Source: Bugula neritina
Taxonomy: Eukaryota; Bryozoa; Gymnolaemata; Cheilostomatida; Bugulidae
Direction of reading: 5' to 3'
Length of the DNA: 64,000 nt
Assembly (NCBI GenBank): GCA_964035545.1
Contig: OZ037768.1
Coordinates: 17,541,875-17,605,874, forward strand
Part shown: positions 1 through 14,684 of the stretch, piece by piece
How positions within the stretch are numbered: position 1 is the first letter of the stretch
Layout: every line of letters starts with the position of its first letter
Notes under the pieces: model-generated
The model's input: only the letters and a program-made list of their open reading frames with translations
Databases searched by the model: none
What the model was told of the DNA's origin: nothing
Made by a program: the position numbers and the translations under genes

Positions 1-2155
<2,155 letters not shown>

Positions 2156-4535
2156 CTGTATGTAATGATAGTACACAGAGAGAGGTAGGCGGTTTAGTGT
2201 CATCAGCAACAATTACAAACTCCTCTTTATAGCAGGTCACCCCACAAGGTTTAGCCACATCTGTACACTGCCAGATGATGTCACCTGATAAAGCGTCTAC
2301 TTTGTATACTAGAGATGAATCATATTGAGATATAATGATTGAGTTGCTATCTCCAGCAGACATGCGTGCAGGAGGTGCAGGAGTTTCGGTAAATAGAAAA
2401 CGGAGTGGAATTCTTCTAACTACTTCCCCATTCAGTGAGTAGCATACTAGAATACTATTCTGCTCATCAGGAATCACTACTTGATTGTTTATAATGACAA
2501 GTTGATCTGATAGATGTGTTATAGGAGCCCAGCTGCTAATAGACCTCCCTTCAAGGTCATGAACTCTTACAGTTGAATCAGTTGAGAAAGTATATATCCT
2601 ATCATTTTGCACTGAAATACTTGTGACGTAACTATCCTTTATAGAGATGAATGATTTAGTTACTTTCTTGTTCTCATCTATCCTGTCTACACTTCCATAA
2701 CATCCAGCATATGTGATACTGTTATAGGTATGAACACACTCAAGTTTTGGAGAAACTTCAATGGAGTCTATCAGCTCTATAGACTTGGGAGGTGGTGGTG
2801 GTGGTCCTGTAAAAAAGGCCTCATAACTATAAAGTTTCACACACTAACTTTGATAAATTAAACGATTAAGTAAACTCTTATAAAAAATATTAAACAGAAA
2901 AGCAATCTGAAATCCAAACAGCTGTTGAAATTTAAAGTTATAGAGAAGTAGGTTTTCTATGCTATTCAGTTACACTTCCTGAAAGTTGGAGTATTCAAGG
3001 AAATAACCTACATAATTAATGGAGTTTACATTGACTCGGGGAAATTTCAGAAATATATAGACACCAAAGTTATACATAAGGCTATAGAGAAATTTTATGG
3101 AATCTGCTGATTCATTATGGGGAAACTTGTGCAAGGTTTTATAGCTTCCAATAGACCCTATTCTAATATCCCAAAGACCTCCTTTATTGCTGTGTTGTGT
3201 TGAGTTGTGTCCTCCCAGAATGAATAAGTTAAACCTTTTTAGAAAAAGCAAACTCATTAAAAATTTCAGGTTTGTCTGCTACTTAGAATTCTAATTTTTC
3301 TATCGAGTTGTTCTTTTAGGAGATGGATATTTTGGTATGAGCAAATATATTAGGATTTCAAAATAGTTTTAACAATATTTCTTCACAAAAAACTTTGAAG
3401 AAAATTCACTTGAACGCATTTGTGTGGTTTTGGTTACCGAGCAATGCTAAAGTGGCAGCTATGATATAAGTCCCAATAATCTTTAGTTGTTCTGACTGTC
3501 ACCACTCTAATTATAGCTGTTGACCTCTCAACTCTTTGGCCAAGTTATACTGTATACAACAGCTAGTTAGTTTATAGAGTACATGTCTGCTAGTTGCATG
3601 TACATACATGCATGTATATGCTAGCATGTTCAAGTAACTATACTTACACACTTATGCTATGAGATTTTAGCTAGACTTCCCCAATATCCATTATTTCAAC
3701 AAAGCAACATTCTCACAAAAATATCGATGTATATATCAAATTAAATCACACAGAAGGGTTTGTTTAACGGTTGTCATGACTGAGTCAGAATGCGCAACAC
3801 ATAATGTATTTTAGCAAATTGTGATTTAACATTTTAATCAATTTTATTAGTTTAAACAGGTGCTTCTTTGTGTCAATTCATATTTTTAAATAGGTAGTGT
3901 TTGTTTTGAAGACAACATGTAGTATATAGTTGACAGAGAAAAGGTAAAAATACATAAACAATGTGACAAAACACATTTCGTAATGCACAATTTATTCTGT
4001 ACTACAATACATGTAAACTATTATATGTAGTAATAAACTCATAGAAAAACTGTGATATAAACACATATACTGTGAAAAAATATTTATTTGTTGTGTTACG
4101 ATATAACGATTATACCTGTTTCAGATACTACATTGAACTCTGCTAGCAAATTTATCTGTATTAAAAAAGAAGGTGAAACTATTGTGTTAAATATAGGTTG
4201 GTCTTAATGATGTTTTCATTTCTTATTAACAGGAGGGAAAACATCTTCATTGCAGAATTATTATTTGGGAGAAGTTTTATCAAGGCCTACAGATATGTTG
4301 AAAATGGCTCATCACCTAAGTTAAGTCAAGTGAGTAGGTGTCAAATCCATGTAGGGTATTATATGGAAATGACTTAATGAACTCAATTAAAAAATTAAAA
4401 AAAGACTAGTTATTGAACACACAGAATGTAATGCTGGCACAAAAAATAATGCAATAAAAATACATACCGGACGAAGCCATATGCTTTGTTTCAATGAAAA
4501 ATCCTTCTTCCTTACAATATTTTAAAAGAAAACAC
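2156..4535 (-). CDS. beta-propeller-like protein, internal exons
   Basis: Two minus-strand exons fit together in phase. Exon 4468-4535 (22 codons) has acceptor TTGCAG and donor GTATGT. It encodes a Cys-containing segment around CFLLKYCKEEGFF. Exon 2156-2806 (217 codons) starts after a TTTTTTACAG acceptor and ends at a GTTAG donor. Its protein begins with a run of six prolines. It then shows repeated beta-strand-like blocks with propeller-type motifs such as YTFSTDSTVRVHDLEGR and VYKVDALSGDIIWQC, which are WD40/NHL-like. The Cys-rich piece before a propeller resembles the layout of TRIM-NHL proteins, but neither RING nor complete B-box was found, so that family call is inference. The 5' and 3' ends are unresolved; the donor after 2156 shows that more exons follow to the left. 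Confidence 0.6.
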
Positions 4536-6236
4536 CTGCAAGAAAATATACATTCATAACCTTATATTAACAGTTATTGAATATAAACTAAAAACTAGCA
4601 CATATAAATGAATTTACATTGTTTATAGTGCATAAGTTTGAAGTTGAGTATAAACTAATATAGCAAGCTTAAATTTTTTCACCAATACCATCAATAATGT
4701 TATTTGCTTCACAATACATTATTATTTTGAATTTACGAGTCAAAAAACAGCTAAATTGTTTAAAAAACTAAGATCTAAACTGTTTAACCAATAAAAAATT
4801 TAATGTTTTTCTTGGTTATTAAGTTAAAAACAAGGCCTAATATAATAAAAAATGATTTGCAGCAGTAGAATAATGATGAGTGGTAACATATCAATATATA
4901 CTACTATCATAAAATTTGAACTATACATGGTATAAATCATAACATTGATATGGCTGTTGTTAAGGATTTACTTTCAGCTATGAGTTGAGATCTTATAAGC
5001 ATGTGTTGTATCATGTGTTGTCCAAACAAACCTTTAATTTTAAAGTTACTTCTTTGTAGACTTGACAAGATAAACAATAAGACCATATGTACCTAAGGGC
5101 TGGACTAAACCCAAGACTGGAACCAAACCTATCTATCTACAGTCACAAGTTCCACCTTTTCTCAGCACAATTTATTTGTTTATTAAATTTAATTTATATC
5201 ATCTTAAATCTACCTATAACTAATATGTAATGCTGATATGCTATGCAACATGATCGAAAAAACTACCCAATGATTTTAGTGGTATATGAATTGGAGACTA
5301 TATATTGCAATAGAAGAAATCAAAAGGATCACCTAAGAAGCCTAAAACTTCCTGGTGGCCATTTGAATCATGAATACATGCCATCAAACAAAAATATCAC
5401 AAATGTTAACTGAAGTATAGCCATGTGTCAGAATTCAGATGCATGCCCACGATAAGCACAAGACTTCTGTAAACCTATAGTTTATATAAAATAATATGTA
5501 GGCTATAGTTTACACTTACTGCAGAATAACTTCTATTTGTATAAATTAAAGTGAACTAGTAACATATCAATCCCAATAGCTTGACTCAACTGTACACAAT
5601 CCACTGCACAAGGCAGTAAAAGCTTACACAAATGAGATAATGCGTATATATACTTGTGGACTATTGTATATAATTTGTTGAACAGAAGGGTTGTTTGTTC
5701 AAAAAAGCTTGTGGATAATAAAATCGATATAATGCAATGAATAGAATCAATACAAGTACACATTGGGCTGTTGTGCAGGCCAGTTTATACCTTCACAGCT
5801 AACTTGACACCTCCAATGTAGTTATATTGACTCTCTTATATTATACTAGCATGGATTTGTATTAATTGTCACTATCACAAGCTTTTTAAACAAATTAATT
5901 TACATTGTCAAGCTTTCCAAAACACATCGCTTTGTAAATTGTAAGTGCACAGGCTATTATGAGTATTATATCTTCAACGCAACATTAAGCTACGTTTTGT
6001 GAAACAAAATTCTTAAATATCATAATATTTAGTTCAATGCCAGCTAACAAATCTAATAATTTAAAGGTTTATAGAAGAATTACTCCACAGTGCAATACGA
6101 CACTTTTACGGGCATCAGTAACTCCGAAATGTACCAATTAATCACAAGTTGGTCATAATTAATAGCAAATGTCAAAAGTGGATTAAATTACAGAATTTTT
6201 TCACTGATTTATTCAAAGCTGTCGGTCATCAGAAGC
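4536..6236. other. no gene resolved
   Basis: AT-rich sequence upstream, on the minus strand, of the Cys-containing exon ending at 4535. The upstream exons of that gene should lie here or beyond the tRNA, but every donor-like site examined (for example near 5520) is preceded by stops in all three frames. I see no repeats or RNA genes. Confidence 0.4.
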
Positions 6237-6308
6237 GGCTTGTTGGTCTAGGGGTATGATTCTCGCTTTGGGTGCGAGAGGTCCCGGGTTCAAATCCCGG
6301 ACAAGCCC
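6237..6308 (+). tRNA. tRNA-Pro (anticodon TGG)
   Basis: A complete 72-nt cloverleaf. The acceptor arms GGCTTGT and ACAAGCC pair over 7 bp. An A box lies in the D arm (TGGTCTAGGGG). The anticodon stem CTCGC/GCGAG encloses the loop TTTGGGT, so the anticodon is TGG. The B box GGTTCAAATCC lies in a CCCGG/CCGGG T stem, and the discriminator base is C. A T5 run follows at 6312 and a T7 run at 6319, which fits Pol III termination. The 3' CCA is not encoded, as is normal for eukaryotes. Nothing suggests a pseudogene. Confidence 0.97.
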
Positions 6309-6311
6309 AAA

Positions 6312-6325
6312 TTTTTGGTTTTTTT
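6312..6325 (+). terminator. Pol III terminator of tRNA-Pro
   Basis: Two T runs (five T at 6312-6316, seven T at 6319-6325) begin three bases after the tRNA discriminator base, the usual position for RNA polymerase III termination. Confidence 0.8.
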
Positions 6326-7030
6326 AAAAAAATCTGCATGGACTAACTGAAGAGCACGGTCTAAGATACAAAAATCAATTCTACGAGAATTTAGTGTCGG
6401 TTTCATATAAGTCTTTTAAATATAAAGTGTTTAGCTACAAACAGGAAGTCCTTAGTGTACTTCATTATTGTTAAAGATCCTGCCTAACATAGAGCCAAAT
6501 TATTATGTCCAGCAAAAACTTGCTGCCGAAGTTACCATATGCACACAATACATTGCCAACGGAAACTCAACTCCAGTGAGCAATTGTGTTTGCCATTTCA
6601 TTATAAAATCTTGCTCTTGAAAATGAAATTTGAAAATGAGCATCGCTAAATAGTTATATTTAGCCAATTAAATCATTACCAATTTACAAAAACTTGTGCA
6701 GTATTTGTTTATATGGTCATAACATGCTCACAGCGTTTCGTAGTGTAGTTAAAATGAAGCTGTGGTATAGCAGCTATATATGAGGGATTTTAGCTTGAAT
6801 TTGTCATTATCATAAATCTAGTTCAAGTGACAATTAAAACTCTTATCAAAAATGGCCAAGGCTCTTTTAAAGATAAATAGTAAATAGAATGGTGCATGTG
6901 TAGAATATAATGTACAGTTATATGATAAAGATATTGTGATGCGTATGATATAGATTTAGTTTACCCAAATGGTTAAAATAACCTAAACTGTAGTGTCAAG
7001 ATGTCTTTAATCCAATTTCACTATTTCAAA
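6326..7030. other. no gene resolved
   Basis: AT-rich spacer between the tRNA gene and the LINE remnant. No splice-flanked open reading frame, repeat array or RNA gene was recognised. Confidence 0.5.
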
Positions 7031-8690
7031 ATGTTATTCTGAGATATAATAATTTTGTATTATGTGTGTGTGTTTTATTTTCATCATAGAATAGTGTTTT
7101 ACAACTAGCATAAGTTACAAGAGCAGACAAACAATTAGAAAAGAAACATAGTAACAAATAACAGTATATAAAAAATAAAGCTGTCGGAAGTGATGATGGG
7201 GCCCAGTGCGAAATAGCATGGCTAGTGGTACGCTGGGCCCAAAGTTGGCATAACCATACAAGGCACCACAGATCACTCAACAGAGTGGAAGTGATGCCTC
7301 AATTCCGCTTTAGATTTATCAAGTGGCTGTATAATCTTTAAGAATTTAGGCAACTTATTCCACAATGCAGATATTACAAAATTGGAGGTGCGTTGACCAG
7401 CAAATGAGGAATAAAATGGAACAGGAAGAGATTGCAACTGATGACGAGTAGTATAGTGAGAGTGTGTTGAAAAGCTTCCTGAATATAGTAGATTTTAAGA
7501 GTTTTAATTAGCAGTTTGTACTTGTACAACTTGTCAACTGGTAAAATGTCTGATTTTCTGAACAGGTCTTTAGAATGGTATCCAAAAGGTGAATTATACC
7601 GACAATTTTCTTTTGAAATTTTATCACTCTATCAAGATGGACCCTGGATGCATTCCCCCATGATTCTATAGAGTACGTAGCACAGCCTGGAACATATAAG
7701 TGAATAGTATAACATAATCAAAAGTTTTTTAGGAGCATTTAAACGATAAAAAAGTCCTGAAATTGGTCGAAGATTTAATAATATTTTCTGAATGTGCAAT
7801 GACCGGTTTAAATTTCTATCAATTATCACACCTAAAAATTTTACTTCGTCAACTGCTGTTATTGGTTTGTCGTTTATTGTTAATTTTAAATCAAATTGGA
7901 ATTTATTTTGATATAGTTCTTAAAAGTAATGTAAGATGTTTTTTCATAATTAATTGTTAGCTTATTTATATCTGGCACTATTCCCATAGCCTTTTAAGAT
8001 CAAAAGAGATTTTCTCATATTCATTGTTTAAATTTTTTGATTTTAGAAGTAAGTTAATATCGTCAGCATATAACATTGGTGTTACATATTTTAAGGTTTT
8101 GCAAGGATTGTTGATATATATTAGAAACAAGGTGGGACCTAGCACAGATCCTTGGGGTACATCGCAAGTTATAGTTTGTGTATTGGATAGTGTATTGTTT
8201 ATTTTTGTGATTTGGGTTCTTTCCGTTAAATAATTATGCATCCATTTGATAGCAGATGAGCTAAAATTATATTTTTAAAGTTTATAAATTAAAATTTTAT
8301 GGTCTATAGTATCAAATGCTTTACTGAAATCAATAAATATGCCTATTACGGATTCACTTTTATCAAAAGATTCTAGAATTTTGTTTGTAAAGTTGGAAAT
8401 TGCGTCTGATGTACCCCTGTTATGTCTAAATCTAAACTGATTTTGAGCAAAGAGGTTATTGTTTCCTAAATGGGCCAGTATTTGTTGGTTTAATAATTTT
8501 TCCCATTACTTTGCTGAAGATGGGTATAATTGAAATAGGGTGATAATTTCCACATTCATTGATGGAACCTTTTTTATATAATGGTGAAACTTTAGCTATA
8601 CTTTTAATTGAGTTGGTATTTTTCCACAACCAATAAAATGGTTAATAATTTTACATATTTATCTGCTCATTAGTTTTGGTACAAAGTCTA
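7030..8690 (-). mobile_element. decayed non-LTR retrotransposon (reverse transcriptase)
   Basis: Read on the minus strand from about 8640 to 7285, several frames together give a LINE-type reverse transcriptase. Visible are a NYHPISIIPIFSKV-like block, NQFRFRHNRGTSDAI, the finger/palm block IDFSKAFDTIDHK near 8320, PQGSVLGP near 8150, and YADD with its catalytic Asp pair near 8070. The thumb region and the typical C-terminal block (SALWNKLPKFLK) lie near 7360. The stop is near 7281, followed by 3' UTR. At least four frame changes and several stops separate these blocks, so the element is dead. Endonuclease and ORF1 regions are missing (5' truncated). Motif order resembles the CR1/Jockey group, but the clade is not certain. 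Confidence 0.88.
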
Positions 8691-8699
8691 ATGTCTAAT

Positions 8700-10220
8700 T
8701 TGTAACTTTATGCTAAGTTTATACCAATTAGACTCAACATCAGTGACGGTACTGTTGCCATCCTCAAATCTAAGCATACTGGCAGTCACAAAAAAAACAA
8801 CAGCAGCTCCCTGGGATTGCATCACCATTTAGTAATTTTGTTAGTGCTGTGCGTTTTCAACAGAGTTTTTGGCTAAATATAATATATTACTGTCAAAATC
8901 AAAAACGAGTCTTCATATTGTAAATGTAGTGTAGCTTTGGTTACAAACATGTATATGCGTTTGAGAGTGAGAGTAAAACTTTCAACCAATCATGAACCAT
9001 AATGTGCCAAAGCTACAGCATTTTGTTTGAATTATATGAGAGAATCAGTTGCAAAGTTGGAATTAGTAACTTTAAAAACTGTGATGGGTTTTTGTTTCTA
9101 ATGAATAATTTATTAGTTTCAAATAATCATAAGTGTCAGATATTACAGCTCCCAAAAAGATATACAGTCATTTACTGCTGAAACTCAGACAAGCAAGAAT
9201 ACTACAGATTTTCAGCTGTTTTTAAAAGATTCTGATAATTTACTGAACAAAAAATATTTCAAAATAATTAATCAACCCTCAAGTAGAACAAATGGCTGTA
9301 ATATTTATTTCATGAGCAAGAGAAATATAATAATAAAAGAGGATAGCGGATTCAGAGGGTTATAGCATTTGTTTACTGTCCATACTCTTCTTTTTTACAT
9401 TACGCAGATCTATAAAAAATTTTCTAAAGAGAGAACTGCTAGGTTGTCATTTACTGTTTAAAAACACAACTGGTAAATAAAATTTTATTTTTTTTTTAGA
9501 TTTTTTTTAATTCCTTTACAAACCAATAAGATAATATTATTTCTACAATATCACAATAGCAGGATATATAATAACTTATAGTATAGTTTCAACAAAAAAG
9601 ATATGTAATAACGCTACATTTGAATAACTTTTTAAGAAGATTTGATTTTTTTTTATAAATCAAAACAATTAATTGTAAATTGAATATTTAGTCAATCATT
9701 ACATATAGCAAAAATATTTTCTATCATCAACAAGGTGAATGCAGCTTACTCAAGAAAGACGCACACTGTTTGAAAACTTTAATAATTTATGATAATATAA
9801 TTTTTCTTATATTTGAGTTCTGGGCATCGAGAGATCTTTCTAAAGAAACAAAAGCCAAAATTTTGTCTTTTACTGTTTAAAAAACATAATTGAATAAATA
9901 AAACTAAATTTTTTTCAAGATTTTTAGATTTTTTTTAAACTAAGAAAATTACCCCTACAAGTTTATTTTTTTCAAATTTAGCATTATGTTCCAATATTGA
10001 TCTCATTTAATTAGACACTGAGAATGGAAACTGCTTATATGTGAAACAATTGATGATTTGAAATTCTAAGAGTTAATTGACATTTTTCATATAGGTAATA
10101 GTTTCTACACTTGACATTGGTAAACTGTTTTTATGTTAATAACTATGCCTTGCTGCCTTGTCATTATTTGCTGAGTTAATAGAGACAGAGCTGCGAACAG
10201 AGATAAGTGATCTTTGTCTA
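8700..10220. other. no gene; diverged local duplication
   Basis: AT-rich intergenic DNA. A block near 9421-9530 (CTAAAGAGA, then TTTACTGTTTAAAAA, then a T-rich tract with AGATTTTTTTTAA) recurs about 415 bp later near 9838-9940 with the same order of motifs, so it is a diverged direct duplication. No exon was recognised. Confidence 0.45.
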
Positions 10221-13200
10221 CTATATAGGATAGATTTTTTTCTTTAGAGGTGTGAGAGAACCAGGTGATGTCACTGGTCTCGGTATTTTAGAGTTCTTCA
10301 TTGAGTGAGCACTACCTACAGCAGCACAGAAATAAGTAAAGTTATTAAATATATTGTAGCTTAGCAGGCCAATAAACTTTTATAAATTTACTGTAAAATA
10401 CAATTATAATATATTTTTTAATTGTGCTTAATGTAAAGTGGTAAGAACAAAGTTTTTGGTTAAATTGCAATCAAAAATCACAGGGATGATATTTCTATAT
10501 ATTTGATTTTATACATGTATGGTAACAAGCAAAAATATTACAACTTGTTCTAACCTCTACTTTCTTGTCTACTGGTGTAGTATTTGTGGTTAAGGAGACA
10601 CTAGAGTTCATGGAGTCATCATCTCTGTCTCTTGACTCAGTTCCTGTGACTGACACACTCGTGTAGCTCGAATCTATACAAACATCTTTATCCTGGGCCG
10701 ATCTCTGCTTAAAAAACTGGTCAAGACCGGCAAGCATTGTCCTATTTCGGTCTCTTTTTTTGCTTTTCGCTTTACCAGTTGTGCTGCTGATTGTTGACGC
10801 TGGAATCGGTAGCCCTTGAGATGTTGGGTTGCCGATTGCTTTTGATGAACACTTGCCCTTCTGAAAATGGGCATCATCTAAAAGTTAAACATATTACTTT
10901 TATTCTCAAAATTTCCATTCAATGTTTTTATTTAAAGCAAAACAACTATCATGAAAATGCTTGCTTTGAATCCAAATACTAAAATTATTAAAAGGTATTT
11001 TTCAATAAAAATTCTTACTTTGAATGCCACTGGTTTGGAGATCCAAAGCAACATCTGTCTCTATGCTTCTGTTCAGAGTATATTGGACACTGGTTTCGGC
11101 TTCTTCATTTTGACCAGATAGTACGCTGGTTTGAGTTGTCCCATCCTGAGAGTATGGCACACTGGTCTGGGCTTCCCCATTCTGAACAGTTGGTATATTG
11201 GCTTGTGTGTTCCCATTTGCAGTAGATGTGGCAACTCCTTGACTGCCAATTTCACAGGTCTCATTTCTATTTTTTTGACTTGAAGCATCACAAACCACTT
11301 TGCTGTTTGTTTGAACGGCTATTTCACAAGTTTCCTTCACCACTGTTTGTGTGAAAGCTGTTGTAGTCTTTATGGATGGCTTTTCATTTTTGAGATTGAC
11401 ATCAGCTAAAAAATTAGAAAAGCTTTCAATGAGTAAAAAAGCATTGTTGTGCATGAACAGGTTCTACAAAGTGAAAAAAATTAAATACATCTTTGCATAG
11501 ACCTTTTGCTAAGTCCCATTTCTGATTATCAATTTTTCAAACGTTTTTTTTTTTATAATTTATAAATTTTCAACAATAATAGACTTCATTAATGAGAAAG
11601 TTAGATGAATTTTTTACAGTCTCATGCAATTATTATGCTATATTATGTTATAACATGCAACTAATAATGTCAGAATATGGTATATACAAATTAATTTAAT
11701 CACACATATTATAATATAAGAATATAACATCATATTACTACAACACATAAATACCACATGTGACATAATATTATATTGCACCAAATTATCTTCTATTATA
11801 CTGTATGATACTGCATTACATTATATTATATTATATATTATGTATTTTATTATATTCAAATAAATTATATTATATCACATTATGTTATACTAATTTACAA
11901 CACACATAATAACTCACTCTGACACCCAGTGTGAGTTCTTAGTGGACAGGAAGTCTCGGTGCTACGAGATGACATCCCAGACACCTTTGGATGGAAGTTG
12001 TCTGACACATTCTGTTTACGTCTTTTGACAGTCACCATTATTAGAGTAACAATAGTAAGAAACAGGATCTCTCTGATATAAGCCATTCTGAAATATAAAA
12101 CCCGGACAATTTCTATTTGTGTGGCAAAAAGGGAAGTGTTTTTGTTGGATTAAACTTTGCGTCTGGAAAAAGCACTTTTCTATAAAGATTGTTAAAATAA
12201 TTATTCCAACTTTTGCTAGTGAAATCCGCTTCTATAATAAAAAAAATGTTGCAAGCTAAAAGATAAATAATTTATCACCTTCTTGACTACTTTAGCTTCT
12301 TTAAAAAGAGGTAATTGTATAGAGCATAACCAGACGAAGTTTATAGTAGGAATTTATTCTCTACTTACCCATCAAACTGGAGATAGTCTAAGATAGTATT
12401 AGCCTGTGAGACTGTCGTTAGGATTAGCCTGAGACAATAACTCCAACATACTGTAAGGTTATACGTATCAGATTATATATTATTAAAACCTGCTTCTTAA
12501 CATACACATGCTAGCTGACTATAGCCCTTCATTCAACTCTAACTAATATTATTCAATAATGTATTGGTATTACTAACAACATCAGGAAATAACATTCAAA
12601 CAACTATAAGATAGTTTAAAACAGGATAATTCAAATAAAGATAGACAGACAGTTTGATAATGCATGTAAGTTTAGAAAGAACTTTATATTTAAACAAAAC
12701 AAAAACTAGAAAATTTACCTTCCAATGTATTTGGAATATGTGGAGGATCAACATCATAACTAAAATATTAACAAATAAATAATGTAGACAATTCCTAATT
12801 GGAAAAATTAGCAGTCTACAGAAATATGCTTTCATAAAGATTGAATTAAAAAAAACTACATGGCCATATTTTGGAGTATCCTATTTTACACCTATTTAAT
12901 ATATAAAACCATGCAACCTGTGAAATAACTGAGTCCTATAATATTGCATCAGAATAGTAGCTACTTCTGTTAAAAAGTTGTAAAAATTTATATAGCTTAT
13001 GCCGATGTACTTATATTTACAGTTAAAAGTACTTACAAATATCCTATAAACCTTTGCAGAACTGACTTGGGTTTTTCAACACGGAAACATTTATCTGTAA
13101 TTATAACAGAAAGGCATTAGTTTAAGTTATGGTAAAAGCTTTCAGTTTCTCATATGCATAGCATGTTCTATAAATAGAATTCTAGAAATGTCAACCAGAT

Positions 13201-14261
13201 TCATGCAGTTTGTCCTTTTTATATTTAATATAAATATTTTCTGCAGAAAATATTTATATTAAATATAAAAAGGACAAGCTGCATGTTACACTCTCTCAAT
13301 CTGTGCGTAAATAATATATACTATATTATATTTATTATTGATAATATATTGGATATAATAAACTTATTTATTCATTTAAATGACTAAAAATCTGTTTCGT
13401 GTAGTATAAACTACGGTCATCAGGCCGTGGCGGTCGAGTGGTTTTGTTTTGGAATTTATATTGTTTGTGTATTGCTACGCGAGTTTCCTAATTGGCTTCT
13501 CTTTCCGTTTGTGTTTGCGCGTGCTAAAAGTTTATTACGGAATCTTAAAACAACCAGAGTCATCTTCCCTCAACAAACGAAAATATTTGCTTGCGCATTT
13601 AAGAGACGCCAATTAAGAAACTCGCGTAGCAATACACAAACAATATAAATTCCAAAACAAAACCACTCGACCGCAACGGCCCGATGACCGTAGTTTATAC
13701 TACACGAAACAGATTTGTAGTCATTTAAATGAGTAAATAAGTTTATTAATCCAATATAATATCAATACTAAATATAAATACTCCATTTTTCGAAATATCG
13801 AGTTCTCTTAATTCAGTTTTTAATCATAGAAACTATATTTACTTTATATGTAGTTGTGACTCAATAGCTCTAGCTTAGCTATGGTATAGATTAGTACTAG
13901 AATGAATATTTACAAGTACTGTAGATACACGCATGACTACTGAAATTAGTATTATATTAACACACATCTGTAGAATCATACTTTGTAACAGTAACAATTT
14001 TAAACTATGGTAAGTATAACAAACGAGAGAAAATTTAAACTCCGAGTATATGGTTTTTATATTGAAAACTAGACTGGAAATATCATGCTTGCTGAGATAA
14101 GTAATTGCCTAAGTCACTCACATTAGTAAATATAAGTTATTATAACAATATTATAATGACTATGAAAAATCTACCATGGGTAGCATTAGCATATTTTGTA
14201 GTTGTTTAATGTTGTAGTATAATGAATATGTTGCTTACCCAGTTCTTCAAGGTTTAGTATA
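10221..14261 (-). CDS. single-pass membrane protein with SxIP-tail, microexons
   Basis: Eight minus-strand exons chain with matching phases: 14239-14261 (23 nt), 13037-13094, 12719-12759, 12369-12387 (19-nt microexon), 11918-12087, 11019-11405, 10545-10877 and 10221-10315 (stop TAG). The last junction uses a weaker donor (GTTGTA) and is less sure. The protein (about 375 aa seen, N terminus missing) has a segment ending YLQFDGMAYIREI, then a hydrophobic helix ILFLTIVTLIMVTV and the stop-transfer cluster KRRK. Next comes a Ser/Thr/Gln-rich tail with repeated QTSV/ETSV/ETDV units (near 11040-11230) and a basic stretch (KAKSKKRDRNR). The C terminus carries SKIPRPV, an SxIP motif of the type that binds EB proteins at microtubule plus ends. 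I do not recognise the family. Microtubule attachment of an internal membrane is inference from the motif only. Confidence 0.6.
13202..13285. repeat. 84-bp near-perfect palindrome
   Basis: Two 42-base arms meet at CTGCAG (13241-13246) with no spacer and differ at one position (GTTTGTCC against GGACAAGC). It lies in an intron of the membrane-protein gene, just upstream (minus-strand sense) of exon 13037-13094. It could form a cruciform or an RNA hairpin. Confidence 0.93.
13330..13775. mobile_element. MITE-like long inverted repeat (~445 bp)
   Basis: Arms of about 170-200 bp are inverted copies: GTAGTATAAACTACGGTCAT at 13399-13418 is mirrored near 13684-13703. The GAGTGGTTTTGTTTTGGAAT block and the GCTACGCGAGTTTC block are likewise mirrored. 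Outer limits are AT-rich (GATAATATATTGG, mirrored as CCAATATAATATC). Only the central ~100 bp is non-palindromic. No transposase is present. Size and structure fit a foldback/MITE element; the family is not identified. Confidence 0.8.
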
Positions 14262-14535
14262 CTGTTCAAAATACAGAACAGGTGAGTTAATAATACAGAG
14301 AAATCCATATTAATATTACATTTACATCAATATAGTCATATAGTAATACAGTACATGTTAAGATAAAATCTACTAGCTGTGTACACAAAACTGCTGCAAG
14401 TGAAGTGGGCAACAATGGCTTTTAAAATCAACATTGAGTTCAAGTTATTTACGTTAATCTTTAACAATAATATTATATTCATATATTTAAATTGTTGTAA
14501 AAATATCAAAACAATATATAAATATATACATATAT

Positions 14536-14558
14536 ACATATATACACACATATATGTG

Positions 14559-14655
<97 letters not shown>

Positions 14656-14684
14656 GCACACACACACATATATATATATATGTT
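14536..14684. repeat. (TG)n(TGCG)n(CA)n(TA)n compound microsatellite
   Basis: TG dinucleotides from about 14556 pass into about 20 TGCG units (14569-14655), then CACA and TATA runs. Apparent His-Ala-Arg-Thr and Cys-Val-Arg-Ala ORFs on the two strands are artefacts of the repeat. The array lies in the gap between the leftward membrane-protein gene and the rightward coiled-coil gene. Confidence 0.97.

Noticed and set aside
4233-4326. Possible plus-strand terminal exon after AACAG
   Set aside because: Short, all three frames are partly open, no matching upstream exon, and it lies inside an intron of the minus-strand gene.
5533-5763. Minus-strand 76-residue ORF as an upstream exon of the propeller gene
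   Set aside because: The donor-like GTAAGT near 5522 is preceded by stops in all three frames within about 40 bases, and no splice acceptor fits.
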